A stretch of 64,000 nt of DNA from Glycomyces sp. YM15 (GCF_016918015.1 NZ_JAERMK010000001.1:1-64000), one strand, 5' to 3'. Shown: positions 38,373 to 47,092, counted from the first letter of the stretch. Notes: a model not told the origin generated them from the sequence alone. A program made the numbers and translations.

Positions 38373-40697
38373 CTAGCTGACAACGGTTGCGACGGTGACC
38401 TCGGTCGCCAGGGCGCGGGTGCCCGGTTCCAGCCGACGGGCGCCGGTCACCTCGACGTTCAGCGTGGCCACAGTGTCCGCGGCCGATCGCGCGACGCGCA
38501 GTTCGAGCGTCCCGGCCTCGACGACCCACTCGCCGTCGACGCCCACGAACGCCGCCAGGTCGAGGGGCATCGCGAAGCGGGCCTCACTGGCCTTGCCGGG
38601 AGCCAGTTCGAGCCGCGCGAACCCGACCAGGCGCTGCACGGGGCGGACGACGGAGGCGACCGGGTCGTGGAGGTAGAGCTGCACGACCTCGGTGCCGTGG
38701 CGCGCGCCGGTGTTGCGCACGCGCGCCGCGAGTTCGACGACCCCGTCGGGACCGACCTCCGCGCCGGAGATGAGTTCGACTGCGCCCCATTCGAACTCGG
38801 TGTAGGAGAGGCCGTGGCCGAAGACGTACTGGGCGGTGGGGTCCACCGAGGAGACCGAGGAGCGCCGGGCGAGTTCGGGGGCGAGGTAGGTGGCGGGCGG
38901 CGAGTCGGGACGCGCCGGGACGCCCGCGGGCAGGCGTCCTTCGGGCTCGGCCGCACCGGTCAGCACCGCGCTGATCGCGCCCGCGCCCTCCTGGCCCGGA
39001 AGGAACGCCTGCACGATCGCGGCGGCCCGTTCCGGAGCCGTGCCGAGCGCGTACGGGCGCCCGGAGATCACCACGAGCACCGTGGGCGTGCCCGAGTCGA
39101 GCACCGCTTCGACCAGTTCGGCCTGGCGTCCCGGCAGCGCGTGGGTCGGCGCGTCGCAGCCTTCGCCGGAGGTGCCGCGACCGAAGAGCCCGGAGCGGTC
39201 GCCGACCGCGACGATCGCGAGGTCGGCCGCTGCGGCGGCGTTCGCGGCCGCGGCGATGTCGGCGTCGGTGGCGTCGAGGACGGAGCCCGCGGCGAGGTGC
39301 TCGATGACCGCGCCCGGGAGGTCCGCGGCGAGCCGCTCGACGACGGTGGCGATCGAGACGCCCATGTCGACGTGCGGGTACGGGTCGTCGGAGTCGATCG
39401 ACGCGGCGTCGTTGCGGCCGTGGTGGTTGGGGAAGGCGTAGCAGCCGAGCATGACGGCCTTGTCGTCCGCGACGGGTCCGACGAGGGCGATCCGCCCGGG
39501 CGCTGCCCGCAGCGGCAGCGTGCCGTCGTTCGCCAGGAGCACGATCGACTTGCGGGCCACCTCGGCGGCCAGCGCGCGGGCGTGGGGCGGGTCGAGGTCG
39601 ATCGCCGCGGCGGGCTCGGGGAGCTCGTCGAGCAGGCCGAGGTCGATCTTCTGGGTGAGCACGCGTTCGACGGCGCGGTCGATCACGCCTTCGTCGATGC
39701 GCCCGGCGGCGACGGCGGCCTGGAGGGGCTCGCCGTAGCAGTCGACGCTCGGCAGTTCGACGTCCACGCCGCCCGCGAGCCCGAGCACGGCGGCGTCCGT
39801 GCGGTCGGCGGCGACGCTGTGGAGGGAGTTGAGGAAGTTGACGCCGAAGTAGTCGGAGACGACGGTGCCGTCGAAGCCCCACTCGTCGCGCAGGACGCCT
39901 TGCAGGAGTTCGGGGTTGGCGTGGGAGGCGACGCCGTCGTTCGCGGCGTAGGAGGGCATCACGGAGCCGGCGCGGCCGATGCGCACGGCCATCTCGAACG
40001 GGGTCAGGTAGGTCTCCGCGAACTGCCTGGGGCCCATGTAGACCGGACCGAAGTTGCGCGCCGCGTGCGAGGCGGAGTACCCGGCGAAGTGCTTCAGTGT
40101 GGCGATGATCCCGGAGTCCTGCAGGCCGGAGACGTATGCGGTGGCGAGGGTGCCCGTGAGGTACGGGTCCTCGCCCATGGTCTCCTCGGTCCTGCCCCAG
40201 CGCGAGTCGGCGACGACGTCGAGCACGGGGGCGAGGCCCTGATGGACGCCGACACTGCGCATGGTGACGCCGATCTGCTGCGCCATCGCGCCGATGAGCT
40301 CGGGGTCGAAGGTGGCGCCCCAGGCCAGCGCGGTCGGGAAGATGGTGGCGCCGTGGGCCATGAAGCCGGTGAGGCATTCCTCGTGGGCCAGGGCCGCGAT
40401 GCCGAAGCGGCTGGAGGCTCGGATGCGCTGCTGGAGGGCGGCGAGGTTGGCGGCGCCCTCGGCGGCCGGAACGGGAGCCGATCCGAAGGGGCGGGTCAGC
40501 TGGCCCAACCCGTGCGCGATGGCCTCGTCCTCGGAGACCCCGCCGGTCTGCTCGCTCTGGTGCGGGGCCATGTCGGCGGCGTCCGCGTCGACGCCGCGCC
40601 ACAGGCTGTACAGCTGCGCGCATTTCTCTTCGAGCGTCATCCGCTTGACAAGACCGGCGGCGCGTTCGGCCGCGTCCGCGGGGGTGTCGGTGTCCAT
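38373..40697 (-). CDS. Glycoside hydrolase family 3 (beta-glucosidase/beta-xylosidase)
   Basis: A 774-residue GH3 enzyme with no signal peptide, so intracellular. The TIM-barrel domain has RFGIAALAHEECLTGFMAHG, SRWGRTEETMGEDPYL and TLKHFAGYSASHAARN. The catalytic nucleophile is Asp282 in TVVSDYFGVNF. A GH3 C-terminal alpha/beta-sandwich (SGRPYALGTAPERAAAIVQA) and fibronectin-III-like domain (VQLYLHDPVASVVRPVQRLV) follow. ATG at 40697 with GTGGAG upstream. HEE in the substrate loop and the LacI partner suggest action on plant beta-linked oligosaccharides (inferred). Divergent from the lacI-type gene. Confidence 0.93.
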   Translation of the reverse strand: MDTDTPADAAERAAGLVKRMTLEEKCAQLYSLWRGVDADAADMAPHQSEQTGGVSEDEAIAHGLGQLTRPFGSAPVPAAEGAANLAALQQRIRASSRFGIAALAHEECLTGFMAHGATIFPTALAWGATFDPELIGAMAQQIGVTMRSVGVHQGLAPVLDVVADSRWGRTEETMGEDPYLTGTLATAYVSGLQDSGIIATLKHFAGYSASHAARNFGPVYMGPRQFAETYLTPFEMAVRIGRAGSVMPSYAANDGVASHANPELLQGVLRDEWGFDGTVVSDYFGVNFLNSLHSVAADRTDAAVLGLAGGVDVELPSVDCYGEPLQAAVAAGRIDEGVIDRAVERVLTQKIDLGLLDELPEPAAAIDLDPPHARALAAEVARKSIVLLANDGTLPLRAAPGRIALVGPVADDKAVMLGCYAFPNHHGRNDAASIDSDDPYPHVDMGVSIATVVERLAADLPGAVIEHLAAGSVLDATDADIAAAANAAAAADLAIVAVGDRSGLFGRGTSGEGCDAPTHALPGRQAELVEAVLDSGTPTVLVVISGRPYALGTAPERAAAIVQAFLPGQEGAGAISAVLTGAAEPEGRLPAGVPARPDSPPATYLAPELARRSSVSSVDPTAQYVFGHGLSYTEFEWGAVELISGAEVGPDGVVELAARVRNTGARHGTEVVQLYLHDPVASVVRPVQRLVGFARLELAPGKASEARFAMPLDLAAFVGVDGEWVVEAGTLELRVARSAADTVATLNVEVTGARRLEPGTRALATEVTVATVVS

Positions 40698-40750
40698 GCT
40701 GCTCCACTCAAGCGGCCCGGAAGACTGGAACCGCTGGTTCCGGGCCGATA

Positions 40751-40761
40751 GTTTCTGAAAC
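40751..40761. promoter_or_regulatory. GTTTC-T-GAAAC dyad upstream of GH3
   Basis: A perfect 11-bp dyad 54 bp upstream of the GH3 start, immediately followed by CTTTTC half-site-like sequence. With the 40878 site it uses the same GAAA/TTTC elements, suggesting one regulator binds both. Confidence 0.5.
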
Positions 40762-40877
40762 TTTTCTGATCGTTTTCGATGCAGGTTTGCACACCATAAC
40801 ATTGATGACGAGCTACTTCTAGGCTTGATTTGGACCTGGGATGCGTTTGCCCAGGACGCTTATTCGAGCAAACTTCT

Positions 40878-40888
40878 CGAAAGTTTCG
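40878..40888. promoter_or_regulatory. CGAAA-G-TTTCG palindrome upstream of lacI-type gene
   Basis: An 11-bp palindrome 78 bp upstream of the regulator start. CGAAA-N-TTTCG sites are, from memory, reported upstream of xylanase/xyloside genes in streptomycetes. It is a likely operator for autoregulation and control of GH3. Confidence 0.6.
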
Positions 40889-40965
40889 GGTGGAATCCGG
40901 GAGCCCAGAGGTGCCGCTATAAGATGTCGGCACTACGGTTGGGGCAGGAACGACCAGGAGGACCC

Positions 40966-41988
40966 TTGAGCGAAGACGAACACGGGCGCATCACGATCCG
41001 CGCCATCGCCGACGAGGCCGGCGTCAGCGTGCCGACGGTCTCGCGCGTCATCAACGGCCGCTCGGACGTCGCCCCCGAGACGCGCAAACGCGTCGAGGAA
41101 CTGCTGAACGAGCGCGGATACCAGCGCCGCCGCTCCACCCGCGCGCCCAGTCGCGCGCGCCTGGTCGACCTGGTCTTCAACGAGCTGGACAGCCCCTGGG
41201 CCGTGGAGATCATCCGCGGCGTCGAGGACGCGGCCCACGCCGCGGGCGTGGGCACCGTGGTCTCGGCGGTCCACCGCCGCCGCGCCTCGACCGAGCAGTG
41301 GCTGGACAACCTCCGCACCCGCGCCTCCGACGGCGTGATCCTGGTGGTCTCCCAGCTCGCGTCCCCGATCCTGGAGCAGCTGCGCCACCTCGGCGTCCCC
41401 ATGGTCGTGCTGGACCCTTCGGGCGGCCCCACGATGGACGCGCCGGCGATCGGCGCCACGAACTGGGCGGGCGGCCTCGCCGCCACCGAACACCTGATCT
41501 CCTTGGGCCACAGCCGTATCGGCTTCATCCACGGCCCCAAGCAGGTGCTGTGCTCCCGGGCGCGCTTCGACGGGTACCGCGCCGCCCTCGACGCCGCAGG
41601 GCTGCCCTTCGACCCGGCGCTGGTCTACGACGGGGACTTCTACCACCAGTCCGGTTTCGACGCGGCCGCCGCGCTGCTGCGCCTGCCCGAGCCGCCCACG
41701 GCGATCTTCGCGTCCTCGGACCAGATGGCCTTCGGCGCCTACGAGGCGATCCGCCAGGCGGGTCTGCGCATCCCCGAGCACGTGAGCGTGATCGGCTTCG
41801 ACGACCTCCCCGAATCGCGCTGGACCAGCCCGCCCCTGACCACGGTCCGCCAGCCGCTCGCCGAGATGGGCGCCCTCGCGGCCCGCACGGTGCTCGAGAT
41901 GGCGGCGGGCAACGACATCGACTCCCCCCGTTTGGAACTCGCCACCGAGCTGGTCGTCCGCGAGTCGACCGCGCGGCTCGAGAGCTAG
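40966..41988 (+). CDS. LacI-family transcriptional regulator
   Basis: A 340-residue regulator. HTH ITIRAIADEAGVSVPTVSRV (residues about 9-28) is followed by INGRSDVAPETRKRVEELLN and a periplasmic-binding-protein-like sugar domain (DLVFNELDSPWAVEIIRGVE, GFIHGP, SVIGFDDLPESRWTSPPLTT). TTG at 40966 is preferred because AGGAGG is centred 6-7 nt upstream. It is divergent from GH3, and two GAAA-N-TTTC dyads occupy the 268-bp gap. It probably represses the GH3/oxidoreductase genes until an oligosaccharide or its product binds. Confidence 0.93.
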   Translation: MSEDEHGRITIRAIADEAGVSVPTVSRVINGRSDVAPETRKRVEELLNERGYQRRRSTRAPSRARLVDLVFNELDSPWAVEIIRGVEDAAHAAGVGTVVSAVHRRRASTEQWLDNLRTRASDGVILVVSQLASPILEQLRHLGVPMVVLDPSGGPTMDAPAIGATNWAGGLAATEHLISLGHSRIGFIHGPKQVLCSRARFDGYRAALDAAGLPFDPALVYDGDFYHQSGFDAAAALLRLPEPPTAIFASSDQMAFGAYEAIRQAGLRIPEHVSVIGFDDLPESRWTSPPLTTVRQPLAEMGALAARTVLEMAAGNDIDSPRLELATELVVRESTARLES

Positions 41989-41989
41989 C

Positions 41990-43249
41990 TCAGCCCTGCG
42001 GGATGCCCGCGTTCACCAGCGGCACCGGCGCGGCCTCGACCTCCGTCACCTGGCCGACGTTCAGGTGGTACGTGGTGCCCTCGTAGTCCTGGACGCCGTC
42101 GTCGATCGTGGCGATGCCGACCGTCTGGTATCCGGCGTGGTTGTCCTCGCTGTAGGCCAGCGGCACGATGCCGTTCCCGAGCAGGTCGCCCGATTCGACG
42201 GCGGCGATGAGGGATTCGCGCGTGGGCTCCTCGCCCGCGGCGGCGAGCGCCTCGGCGAACAGGTAGCCGACGCTCATGCCGAACACGGTGTTGGCGGTGA
42301 AGGGCGCGCCGTCGTTGTACTCGTCGTTGATCTGCCTGAACAGCGCGTTCCATTCGCTGTCGGCGTTGAACGGCAGGTAGTTGACGCTGACCATGCCTTC
42401 GAGGAGGGTCGGACCGGCGTCCCCGAGGTACTGGAGCAGGGTCGGGTAGTCGGCGCCGGAGGAGGAGACGTACCACTCCGGCGACCAGTCGAGTTGTGCG
42501 GCCGTGGCCATCGCCATGGCGGTGAAGCCGTTGATGGTGCCGAGGATGTTCACTTCGCAGCCGGCGGTCATGAGCGCGACGATCTGGTCGGTCAGGTCCT
42601 CGTCCCAGGACAGGTAGGTCTCGACGTGGGCGACCTCGTTGCTGTCGATGACGATCTCGACGCCTTCGAGGATGCCCTCGCCGTAGTCGTCGTCCTGGCC
42701 GAGCACACAGATCCGGGCATCGGGCCGCTGGTCGACGGCGTACTGGGCGAGCGCGGCGCCCTCGGTGACGTATTCGGCGTTGAAGCCGAAGGTGTTGGGG
42801 TAGATGCCCGGCTGGTTCCACTCCCGCGAGCCCGACGAGATGAACAGGTCCGGGACGCCTTCGTCGTCGACGTAGTCGAGCACCGAGGCGTGCGTGGGGG
42901 TGCCGAGGCCGTTGACGATGGCGAGCACGTCGTCCTGCGCGACCAGCTCGGTCACCGCGGTCTGCGTGGCGGTCGGGTCATAGGAGTCGTCTTTGACCAG
43001 GTACTCGATGGTGCGTCCGTTGATGCCGCCGCCCGCGTTGACGTACTCGAAGTAGGCCGAGGTGGCCGCCGAGATCGCCGCGTACCCGGCCGCCGCGGGA
43101 CCGGTCAGCGGCTGGTGCGTGCCGATCGTCACAGTGTCCGCGGTGACGCCCGGGGTGGCCTCCTCCTCGGGCTCGGTGCAGGCCACGAGGGCCATGGACG
43201 CCGTCGCGGCCAATGCCGCGATTGCCGATACCGTTGTGGGAGAACGCAT
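41990..43249 (-). CDS. Branched-chain-amino-acid-type ABC substrate-binding lipoprotein
   Basis: A 419-residue LivK-like (type I periplasmic binding) protein. The lipoprotein signal MRSPTTVSAIAALAATASMA ends with lipobox LVAC, lipidated Cys24. The mature domain has VTIGTHQPLTGPAAAGYAAI, GINGRTIEYLVKDDSYDPTA and a hinge region with LFISSGSREWNQPGIYPNTF. No permease or ATPase gene is near, so it is an orphan. The stop lies 1 bp from the convergent lacI-type stop. A TTACT-type palindrome 37 bp upstream suggests TetR/FadR-like control. Substrate unknown. Confidence 0.9.
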   Translation of the reverse strand: MRSPTTVSAIAALAATASMALVACTEPEEEATPGVTADTVTIGTHQPLTGPAAAGYAAISAATSAYFEYVNAGGGINGRTIEYLVKDDSYDPTATQTAVTELVAQDDVLAIVNGLGTPTHASVLDYVDDEGVPDLFISSGSREWNQPGIYPNTFGFNAEYVTEGAALAQYAVDQRPDARICVLGQDDDYGEGILEGVEIVIDSNEVAHVETYLSWDEDLTDQIVALMTAGCEVNILGTINGFTAMAMATAAQLDWSPEWYVSSSGADYPTLLQYLGDAGPTLLEGMVSVNYLPFNADSEWNALFRQINDEYNDGAPFTANTVFGMSVGYLFAEALAAAGEEPTRESLIAAVESGDLLGNGIVPLAYSEDNHAGYQTVGIATIDDGVQDYEGTTYHLNVGQVTEVEAAPVPLVNAGIPQG

Positions 43250-43285
43250 GACGATGACCTCTGACGTATTCGCTACCGATGGGTC

Positions 43286-43303
43286 ACTTACTGGTGAGTA
43301 AGT
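43286..43303. promoter_or_regulatory. ACTTACT-GGTG-AGTAAGT operator
   Basis: Perfect 7-bp arms about a 4-nt centre, 37 bp upstream of the LivK-like start. TTAC-N-GTAA-type dyads are common binding sites of TetR-family regulators of lipid or amino-acid catabolism. The cognate regulator is not in this neighbourhood. Confidence 0.65.
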
Positions 43304-43384
43304 AACACGTGAAGCGAAATCGTATGCGCTTTTGTCGATTTACGGGGTCCGGCGTTCGGTCAGGATTGCGGTCGGTCGTTCACC

Positions 43385-44452
43385 CTAGGCGTTCGGGGCG
43401 ACGTCGGTGCCCGCGCCGCGCTTGCGGGGCTTCACCGCTTCGCGCGCCGCTTCGGGCATCGCCTCGAGGCCGAGCGGCACGAGGCCCGCGTCCGCGATGA
43501 GGGCGAGGTCGTCCTTCGCGGCCTGGCCCTCGCTCGTGAGGTAGTCGCCCAGGAAGATCGAGTTCACGATCTGCAGCGCCACGGCCTGCAGGTGCCGCAG
43601 GTGGACCTCGCGTCCGGCCGCGAGGCGGACCTCGGCGGCGGGGTTCGCGAGGCGGACCATCGCCAGAATGCGGACGCAGCGGCGCGGGTCGAGCTCCCAG
43701 GTGCCCTCGAGCGGCGTGCCGTCGAAGGGCAGCAGGAAGTTCACGGGGATCGAGTCCACGTCGAGACCCCTGAGCCCCAAGGCGACCGAGACGAGGTCGG
43801 CGTCCGACTCGCCCATGCCCGCGATGAGTCCCGAGCACGGCGAGAGGCCCGCGCCGTGCGCGGCGTTGACGGTGTCGACCCGGTCGTTGAACGTGTGGGT
43901 CGAGCAGATCTCGGCGTACGAGTCCTCGGAGGTGTTGAGGTTGTGGTTGTAGGCGTCCGCGCCGAGGTCGGCGAGACGCTCGGCCTGGCCGTCCTTGAGC
44001 AGGCCCAGGCACGCGCACACCTCGACGCCCGGCGCGGCGTTCTTCACCGCGGCGATCGTCTTGCCCACCCGCTCGACGTCCATATCGGTCGGACCGCGCC
44101 CGCTCGCGACCAGGCACACCCGCGAGGCGCCGCCCGCGACCCCGGCCGCGGCCTGATCGGCGGCCTGCTCCGGGCTCAGCCACGTGTACTTGAGGACGTC
44201 CGCCTTCGAGCCGAGGCGCTGCGAGCAGTAGCCGCAGTCCTCGGGGCACAGCCCGCTCTTGAGGTTCACCAGGTAGTTGAGTTTGACGGTGTTCCCGAAG
44301 TGGCGGAAGCGAAGTCTCGCGGCGGCGGCCACCACGTCCATGAGCTCGGCATCAGTGCTCGCCAGCACCGCCTCGAGATCGGCGGCGGCCGGGTCCTCCC
44401 CCGCGTCGGCGGCGGCGGACAGGCGGCTGAGGGCATCATGCACTGCGGTCAT
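43385..44452 (-). CDS. bioB: Biotin synthase
   Basis: Radical-SAM enzyme inserting sulfur into dethiobiotin. The 4Fe-4S motif CPEDCGYC has Cys69, Cys73 and Cys76. The 2Fe-2S ligands are expected in [18 protein letters not shown] and [12 protein letters not shown], with the conserved Arg in [13 protein letters not shown]. It is 355 residues from ATG at 44452; the longer open frame upstream is a shadow. It stands alone: no bioA, bioD or bioF is in the window. The promoter region faces the C40 gene leader. Confidence 0.95.
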   Translation of the reverse strand: MTAVHDALSRLSAAADAGEDPAAADLEAVLASTDAELMDVVAAAARLRFRHFGNTVKLNYLVNLKSGLCPEDCGYCSQRLGSKADVLKYTWLSPEQAADQAAAGVAGGASRVCLVASGRGPTDMDVERVGKTIAAVKNAAPGVEVCACLGLLKDGQAERLADLGADAYNHNLNTSEDSYAEICSTHTFNDRVDTVNAAHGAGLSPCSGLIAGMGESDADLVSVALGLRGLDVDSIPVNFLLPFDGTPLEGTWELDPRRCVRILAMVRLANPAAEVRLAAGREVHLRHLQAVALQIVNSIFLGDYLTSEGQAAKDDLALIADAGLVPLGLEAMPEAAREAVKPRKRGAGTDVAPNA

Positions 44453-44547
44453 GGCAAAAATCTTGCCACAGCGCGGACGGGCAGGACGTTTCGCATGGTT
44501 CACGGCCATTGGGCGAAATCGCCGACGAAGGTCAGCCTCAGACCTGT

Positions 44548-44882
44548 TGCGACGCGACGACACAGAGGTGCTACATTGGAACACGGCCGACGGCGAGAAC
44601 CAAGCCGAGAAGGCCCTACCGCAGGGTATGCGGGACGTCAAGCCTGTGGAACTCATATAGGACCGGCAATAGTCGGCGATGAGTGCAACGCCCGCGAGGG
44701 AAGGAAACAGGAACCCACCCGTGGAGTCGGCGTCTGACGTCGTCCGAGCCGGGAAGCTCTGGCAGCGATGCCGGAGTGGATGCCAAAATGGGTGGTCGGT
44801 GCTGACAGCGCGGGGAAGTAGGTTCAGCCACTGCCCCGCACCGACACTTTGCACACCCGAGAATATCGGAGAGAACCACACC
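44548..44882 (+). promoter_or_regulatory. Long structured 5' leader of the SH3-NlpC/P60 gene (possible riboswitch)
   Basis: The 430 bp between bioB and the C40 gene hold no convincing gene. A TTGCGA/TACATT pair (19-bp spacing, 44,548-44,578) may be the promoter, leaving a leader of roughly 300 nt. The leader contains GAGGGAAGGAAACAGGAACC and ends in a hairpin at 44,796-44,846 (GTCGGT/ACCGAC outer, GCGGGG/CCCCGC inner). Leaders of NlpC/P60 and Rpf genes in actinobacteria often carry the ydaO (cyclic-di-AMP) riboswitch. I could align only the GGAACCCA-like piece, so the identity is unproven. Confidence 0.35.
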
Positions 44883-45827
44883 GTGCCGATCGCACCTGGA
44901 CAACCGGCGTTGATCGCCGTCGCAGTCGCGACCCTCTGGGCCCAACCGTCGGCCCCGGGACCGGAGGACCGACTCGCTTTGGGCGTGCCCTCCGCGATCC
45001 GGGAATGGGTCGCCCGGCTCACCAACGACATCCGCGCCAACGGCCTCAAAGGACGCGTGCGCACCCAGTGCCTCCTCGGCACCCGCGTCGAGGTCCGACA
45101 GATCGCCGACGGCTGGGCCGAGGTGTCCTGCGAGCAGCAGGAGGCCACCGGCTGGGTCCCGCTCGACCAGCTCGTGTACCCCGCCGAGGGCGACGCCGAC
45201 GGCGTCGAGCACTTCGTGAGCGCCACCGCGACCGCGGTGCGCGACGAACCCGGCGGCGACGTCGCCATCCCCGGCGTCACGCTCGGCACCCGCCTGCGGG
45301 TCGTCGGGGCCGCCTACCGCGGCTGGGTCCCCGTGAGCCTGCCGGGGCCGCGGCAGCCCGGCTGGGTGCCCCAGCGGGACCTCGCCAACGAACCCGTCGC
45401 AGTGCTCTCGAAGGCGGAGCCGCCCTCGACCGGGCTCATCTCCGCCGGGCTCGATGCGGTGAAGCTCGCCCAGCAGCTCCTGGAGATCCCCTACCTCCAC
45501 GGCGGCGTCAGCGCCTACGGGATCGACGCCCCCGGGCTGATCTGGATCGTCTACCGCCAATTGGGGATCGACGTGCCGCGCTTCAACGACGCGCTCATCG
45601 AGTCCGGCGAGGCGGTCGAGTTCGAGAACCTCCACCCGGGCGACCTCGTGTTCCTCGAGCACGGCGGCGATCCGAAGACCCCGGCGATCATGGCCGAACG
45701 CGGCCAGTCCGACCTGCCCGAGGTGATCTTCTCGTCCTCGGTCTACGGCAAGGTCGTCGTCGAATCGCTCAAGGACTCCGAACTGGCCGGCATCACCGCC
45801 TGCCGCCGCCTGCCCGTACAGGCCTGA
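44883..45827 (+). CDS. SH3-SH3-NlpC/P60 (C40-like) protein lacking the catalytic Cys
   Basis: A 314-residue protein with the YkfC-type layout: an N-terminal segment, two SH3-like repeats ([27 protein letters not shown]; then [24 protein letters not shown]) and an NlpC/P60-like domain from about residue 185. The usual Asp-Cys-Ser-Gly-Leu is Asp-Ala-Pro-Gly-Leu (215-219), so the nucleophile is Ala216. The His of the H-V-G-I-Y motif is also gone (TPAIM). [12 protein letters not shown] keeps the fold. GTG at 44883 with GGAGAGAA upstream; longer in-frame starts lie in the leader. No clear signal peptide. A binding or regulatory role rather than peptidase activity is inferred. Confidence 0.82.
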   Translation: MPIAPGQPALIAVAVATLWAQPSAPGPEDRLALGVPSAIREWVARLTNDIRANGLKGRVRTQCLLGTRVEVRQIADGWAEVSCEQQEATGWVPLDQLVYPAEGDADGVEHFVSATATAVRDEPGGDVAIPGVTLGTRLRVVGAAYRGWVPVSLPGPRQPGWVPQRDLANEPVAVLSKAEPPSTGLISAGLDAVKLAQQLLEIPYLHGGVSAYGIDAPGLIWIVYRQLGIDVPRFNDALIESGEAVEFENLHPGDLVFLEHGGDPKTPAIMAERGQSDLPEVIFSSSVYGKVVVESLKDSELAGITACRRLPVQA

Positions 45828-45835
45828 GACGCCGG

Positions 45836-45871
45836 ACGGCCCGCCCTCCCGAAACCGGGAGGGCGGGCCGT
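45836..45871. terminator. Bidirectional terminator between C40 and TerC genes
   Basis: A perfect 16-bp stem (ACGGCCCGCCCTCCCG and complement) with loop AAAC, followed by TTTC, between convergent genes. Confidence 0.93.
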
Positions 45872-45885
45872 TTCGCTTGCGGTGC

Positions 45886-46953
45886 TTACTTCTCGGCGAC
45901 GGCCACGGCGGGGGTGCCGCTGCCGGCCTCCATCGATGCCTCGGACTCCGCGAAGAGCTCCTTGAACGACTTGCCCTGGCGGCGCAGCAGGATCCAGTTG
46001 GCGAACACGACCGCGACCAGCACGCCGGCGATGATCCCGAGCGAGAGCGTGGTCGGGATGTGCGGCATCCACTCGATGTGGTGGCCGCCGTTGATGAACG
46101 GCAGCTGGTTCTCGGCGAGGCCGTTCATGACCAGCTTGACGCCGATCCAGCCGAGGATCGCGGCCAGGCCCAGGTGCAGGTACTTCAGCGACTTGAGCAT
46201 CGCGGCCAGCAGGAAGTACAGCTGACGCAGGCCCATGAGCGCGAAGATCGTGGCGGTGAAGACCAGGTACGGCTCCTGGGTGAGGCCAAAGATCGCCGGG
46301 ATCGAGTCGAGCGCGAACAGGATGTCCGTGGAGCCGATCGCGATCATCGCCAGCAGCAGCGGCGTCACGAACTTGACGCCGTCGATGCGGGCGAAGAGCT
46401 TGCTGCCGTGGTAGTCGGCGCTGACGCGCATCTTCGACTCGGCGAACTTCATGAAGCGGGACTTCTCGTAATGCTCCTCTTCGCCTTCGCCTTCGTGGGC
46501 GTTCTCGCGCAGCTGCCCGATCGCGGTCCAGATGAGAATCGCGCCGAAGATGAGGAAGACCCAGCTGAACTTCGCGATGAGCACGGAGCCCACCGCGATG
46601 AAGCCGCCGCGAAGGATGATCGAGAGGACGATGCCGACCAGCAGCACCCGCGACTGGAGCACCGCCGGAACCCGGAAGCCCTGGATAATGAGCAGGAAGA
46701 CGAAGAGGTTGTCGACCGAGAGCGCCAGCTCGGTCAGGTAGCCGGCGTAGAACTGCCCGCCGTAGGCCGCGCCTTGCGTGGCGAACATGATGATGCCGAA
46801 CACCAGCGCGGCGCCGATGTACACGCCGGCCCAGGAGGCCGCTTCTTTTGTAGAGAGTTTGTGGGGGTTGCGGATGGCCATCGCAAGGTCGAGTACGACC
46901 ACGGACGCCAGCACCACCATCGTGAGAGCCCATGCCCACGCGGGGAGGTCCAA
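45886..46953 (-). CDS. TerC/Alx-family integral membrane protein
   Basis: A 355-residue protein with about nine helices. It has the family hallmarks: NLFVFLLIIQGFRVPAVLQS, LRGGFIAVGS, and LIAIGSTDILFALDSIPAIF-like sequence (IAIGSTDILFALDSIPAIFG) with the conserved Asp in membrane helices. TerC/Alx proteins are linked to Mn2+ export and to metallation of secreted proteins. TTG at 46953 with GGAAGG upstream. The 5' leader holds a yybP-ykoY-type Mn2+ riboswitch, so expression should rise with Mn2+. Confidence 0.93.
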   Translation of the reverse strand: MDLPAWAWALTMVVLASVVVLDLAMAIRNPHKLSTKEAASWAGVYIGAALVFGIIMFATQGAAYGGQFYAGYLTELALSVDNLFVFLLIIQGFRVPAVLQSRVLLVGIVLSIILRGGFIAVGSVLIAKFSWVFLIFGAILIWTAIGQLRENAHEGEGEEEHYEKSRFMKFAESKMRVSADYHGSKLFARIDGVKFVTPLLLAMIAIGSTDILFALDSIPAIFGLTQEPYLVFTATIFALMGLRQLYFLLAAMLKSLKYLHLGLAAILGWIGVKLVMNGLAENQLPFINGGHHIEWMPHIPTTLSLGIIAGVLVAVVFANWILLRRQGKSFKELFAESEASMEAGSGTPAVAVAEK

Positions 46954-46984
46954 TGTGTTGCCTTCCTTGCCTTTGGAGGGTCAC

Positions 46985-47092
46985 ATGGTCTCTCCCGGTC
47001 CTCGCGGACCAGCGCCACCGGGGACCGATCGCGGTCCCGTGCATTGACGACGACGCTAACAGCGACGAGCGCTGCGGGATACTCCCCACATA
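46985..47092 (-). promoter_or_regulatory. yybP-ykoY (Mn2+) riboswitch of the TerC gene
   Basis: On the minus strand the leader contains, in order, GGGGAGTATCCCGCAGCGC, a long variable arm with GTCGTCGTCAATGCACGGGA, GGTCCCCGGTGGCGCTGGTC, and the terminal CCGGGAGAGACC before the gene. The GGGGAGUA opening, the GUCGUCA-type arm, the CCCGG-x-GCGC-UGG loop and the final GAGACC are the conserved pieces of the yybP-ykoY motif. E. coli alx, a TerC relative, has the same arrangement. Boundaries are approximate. Confidence 0.82.

Noticed and set aside
43385-44452. A biotin biosynthesis operon
   Set aside because: Only bioB is found; no bioA, bioD or bioF lies within the window.
45886-47092. A tellurite resistance operon around terC
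   Set aside because: No terD/terE/terB-type genes nearby; the riboswitch and isolated position point to Mn2+ homeostasis instead.
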